DNA from: JBBQED01 sp038320345
Lineage (GTDB): Bacteria; Bacteroidota; Bacteroidia; AKYH767-A; OLB10
NCBI GenBank assembly: GCA_038320345.1
Contig: JBBQED010000009.1
Coordinates: forward strand, 77,047 to 141,046
DNA length: 64,000 bases
Direction: 5' to 3'
The translations under genes and the position numbers were made by a program. Under the pieces are notes generated by a model. That model was given only the letters and a program-made list of their open reading frames with translations. It had not been told where the DNA came from and did no database searches. This document shows positions 63,818 to 64,000 of this stretch, in pieces; the first letter of the stretch is position 1; each line of letters begins with the position of its first letter.

Positions 63818-63891
63818 CGGGGTGTAGCGTAGCCCGGTATCGCGCCTGCTTTGGGAGCAGGAGCTCGTAGGTTCGAATCCTGCCACCCCGA
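63818..63891 (+). tRNA. tRNA-Pro(UGG), second copy
   Basis: Acceptor CGGGGTG (63818-63824) with CACCCCG (63884-63890), discriminator A; no encoded CCA (CAA follows). Anticodon arm CCTGC-TTTGGGA-GCAGG gives TGG. Same acceptor and D-arm as the minus-strand tRNA-Pro but different anticodon and T-stems, so the two genes are not a recent exact duplication. Confidence 0.95.
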
Positions 63892-63914
63892 CAAATCAAA
63901 ACCCAGAAAAAGAA

Positions 63915-63936
63915 CCCCGCACTTGCGGGGTTTTTT
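63915..63936 (+). terminator. Terminator of the plus-strand tRNA-Pro
   Basis: CCCCGC-ACTT-GCGGGG then TTTTTT. Same design as the tRNA-Ser terminator. Confidence 0.9.
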
Positions 63937-64000
63937 GTTTTTTTTTCAAGTCTTTCAAGCTCGCTTGAAAAAGGCTTGTCAAAAAACAAAATCCATTGGT

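Noticed and set aside
63699..63989. Minus-strand 96-residue frame (GGRIRTYELLL)
   Set aside because: Antisense of the plus-strand tRNA-Pro and its terminator, a common artefact.

Overview
The window is an AT-rich chromosomal segment of a Bacteroidota bacterium, probably Chitinophagales/Sphingobacteriales; the genus cannot be fixed from sequence alone. Supporting signs are promoter -7 elements of the form TAnnTTTG (upstream of tRNA-Ser, tRNA-Arg, tRNA-Pro, the peptide ABC operon, the ntrC-like operon and katE), little use of Shine-Dalgarno sites, a TamB/lipoprotein-Omp85 pair, many lipoproteins and AQ-ending signal peptides, and families typical of the phylum. There is no rRNA, CRISPR array, prophage or intact insertion sequence.

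Layout. 0-1.7 kb: 5' part of a TPR-PAS sensor kinase cut by the window edge. 1.8-5.8 kb: a small secreted protein and a B12-dependent (class II) ribonucleotide reductase. 6.0-10.5 kb: a three-gene peptide/nickel-type ABC importer operon (binding lipoprotein, two permeases) without ATPase genes. 10.6-11.0 kb: tRNA-Ser(GCU) followed by a palindrome-rich spacer carrying a second copy of the tRNA 3' end. 11-16 kb: methyltransferase, HTH regulator, and a sigma-54 activator/sensor-kinase pair. 16.5-20.2 kb: AI-2E-type permease, small proteins and rpoN (sigma-54). 20.4-21.5 kb: a YtxH / holin-like / coiled-coil cassette. 21.7-35.0 kb: an envelope block of MlaE-MlaF-MlaD lipid transporter, response regulator, AsmA-like protein, YihY, TamB and its Omp85 lipoprotein partner TamL. 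35-44.3 kb: general-stress genes (DUF4142, DUF2383, PPOX flavoprotein, KatE catalase, YtxH, DUF892, YflT-like protein) mixed with small secreted proteins. 45-52.4 kb: a seven-PAS histidine kinase and a large secreted reprolysin-type metalloprotease. 52.7-56.1 kb: a second YtxH / holin-like / coiled-coil cassette, SDR dehydrogenase and Dps. 56.3-62.8 kb: outer-membrane beta-barrel, DsbA-like protein, YqhD-type alcohol dehydrogenase, DJ-1/PfpI protein and a P-type cation ATPase. 63-64 kb: tRNA-Pro(UGG), tRNA-Arg(UCU) with two tandem 78-bp partial tRNA copies, and a second tRNA-Pro(UGG).

Most of the accessory content fits one theme: oxidative/envelope stress defence (catalase, several ferritin-like folds, aldehyde and thiol enzymes, small membrane proteins) beside machinery that moves lipids and proteins across the envelope. 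Six stress-type genes share a TAAAAC-like element at a fixed distance (9-10 nt) before the start codon. The most unusual structures are the tRNA-Arg fragment array, the palindrome after tRNA-Ser, a 17-bp hairpin abutting one start codon, and the duplicated YtxH/holin cassette.
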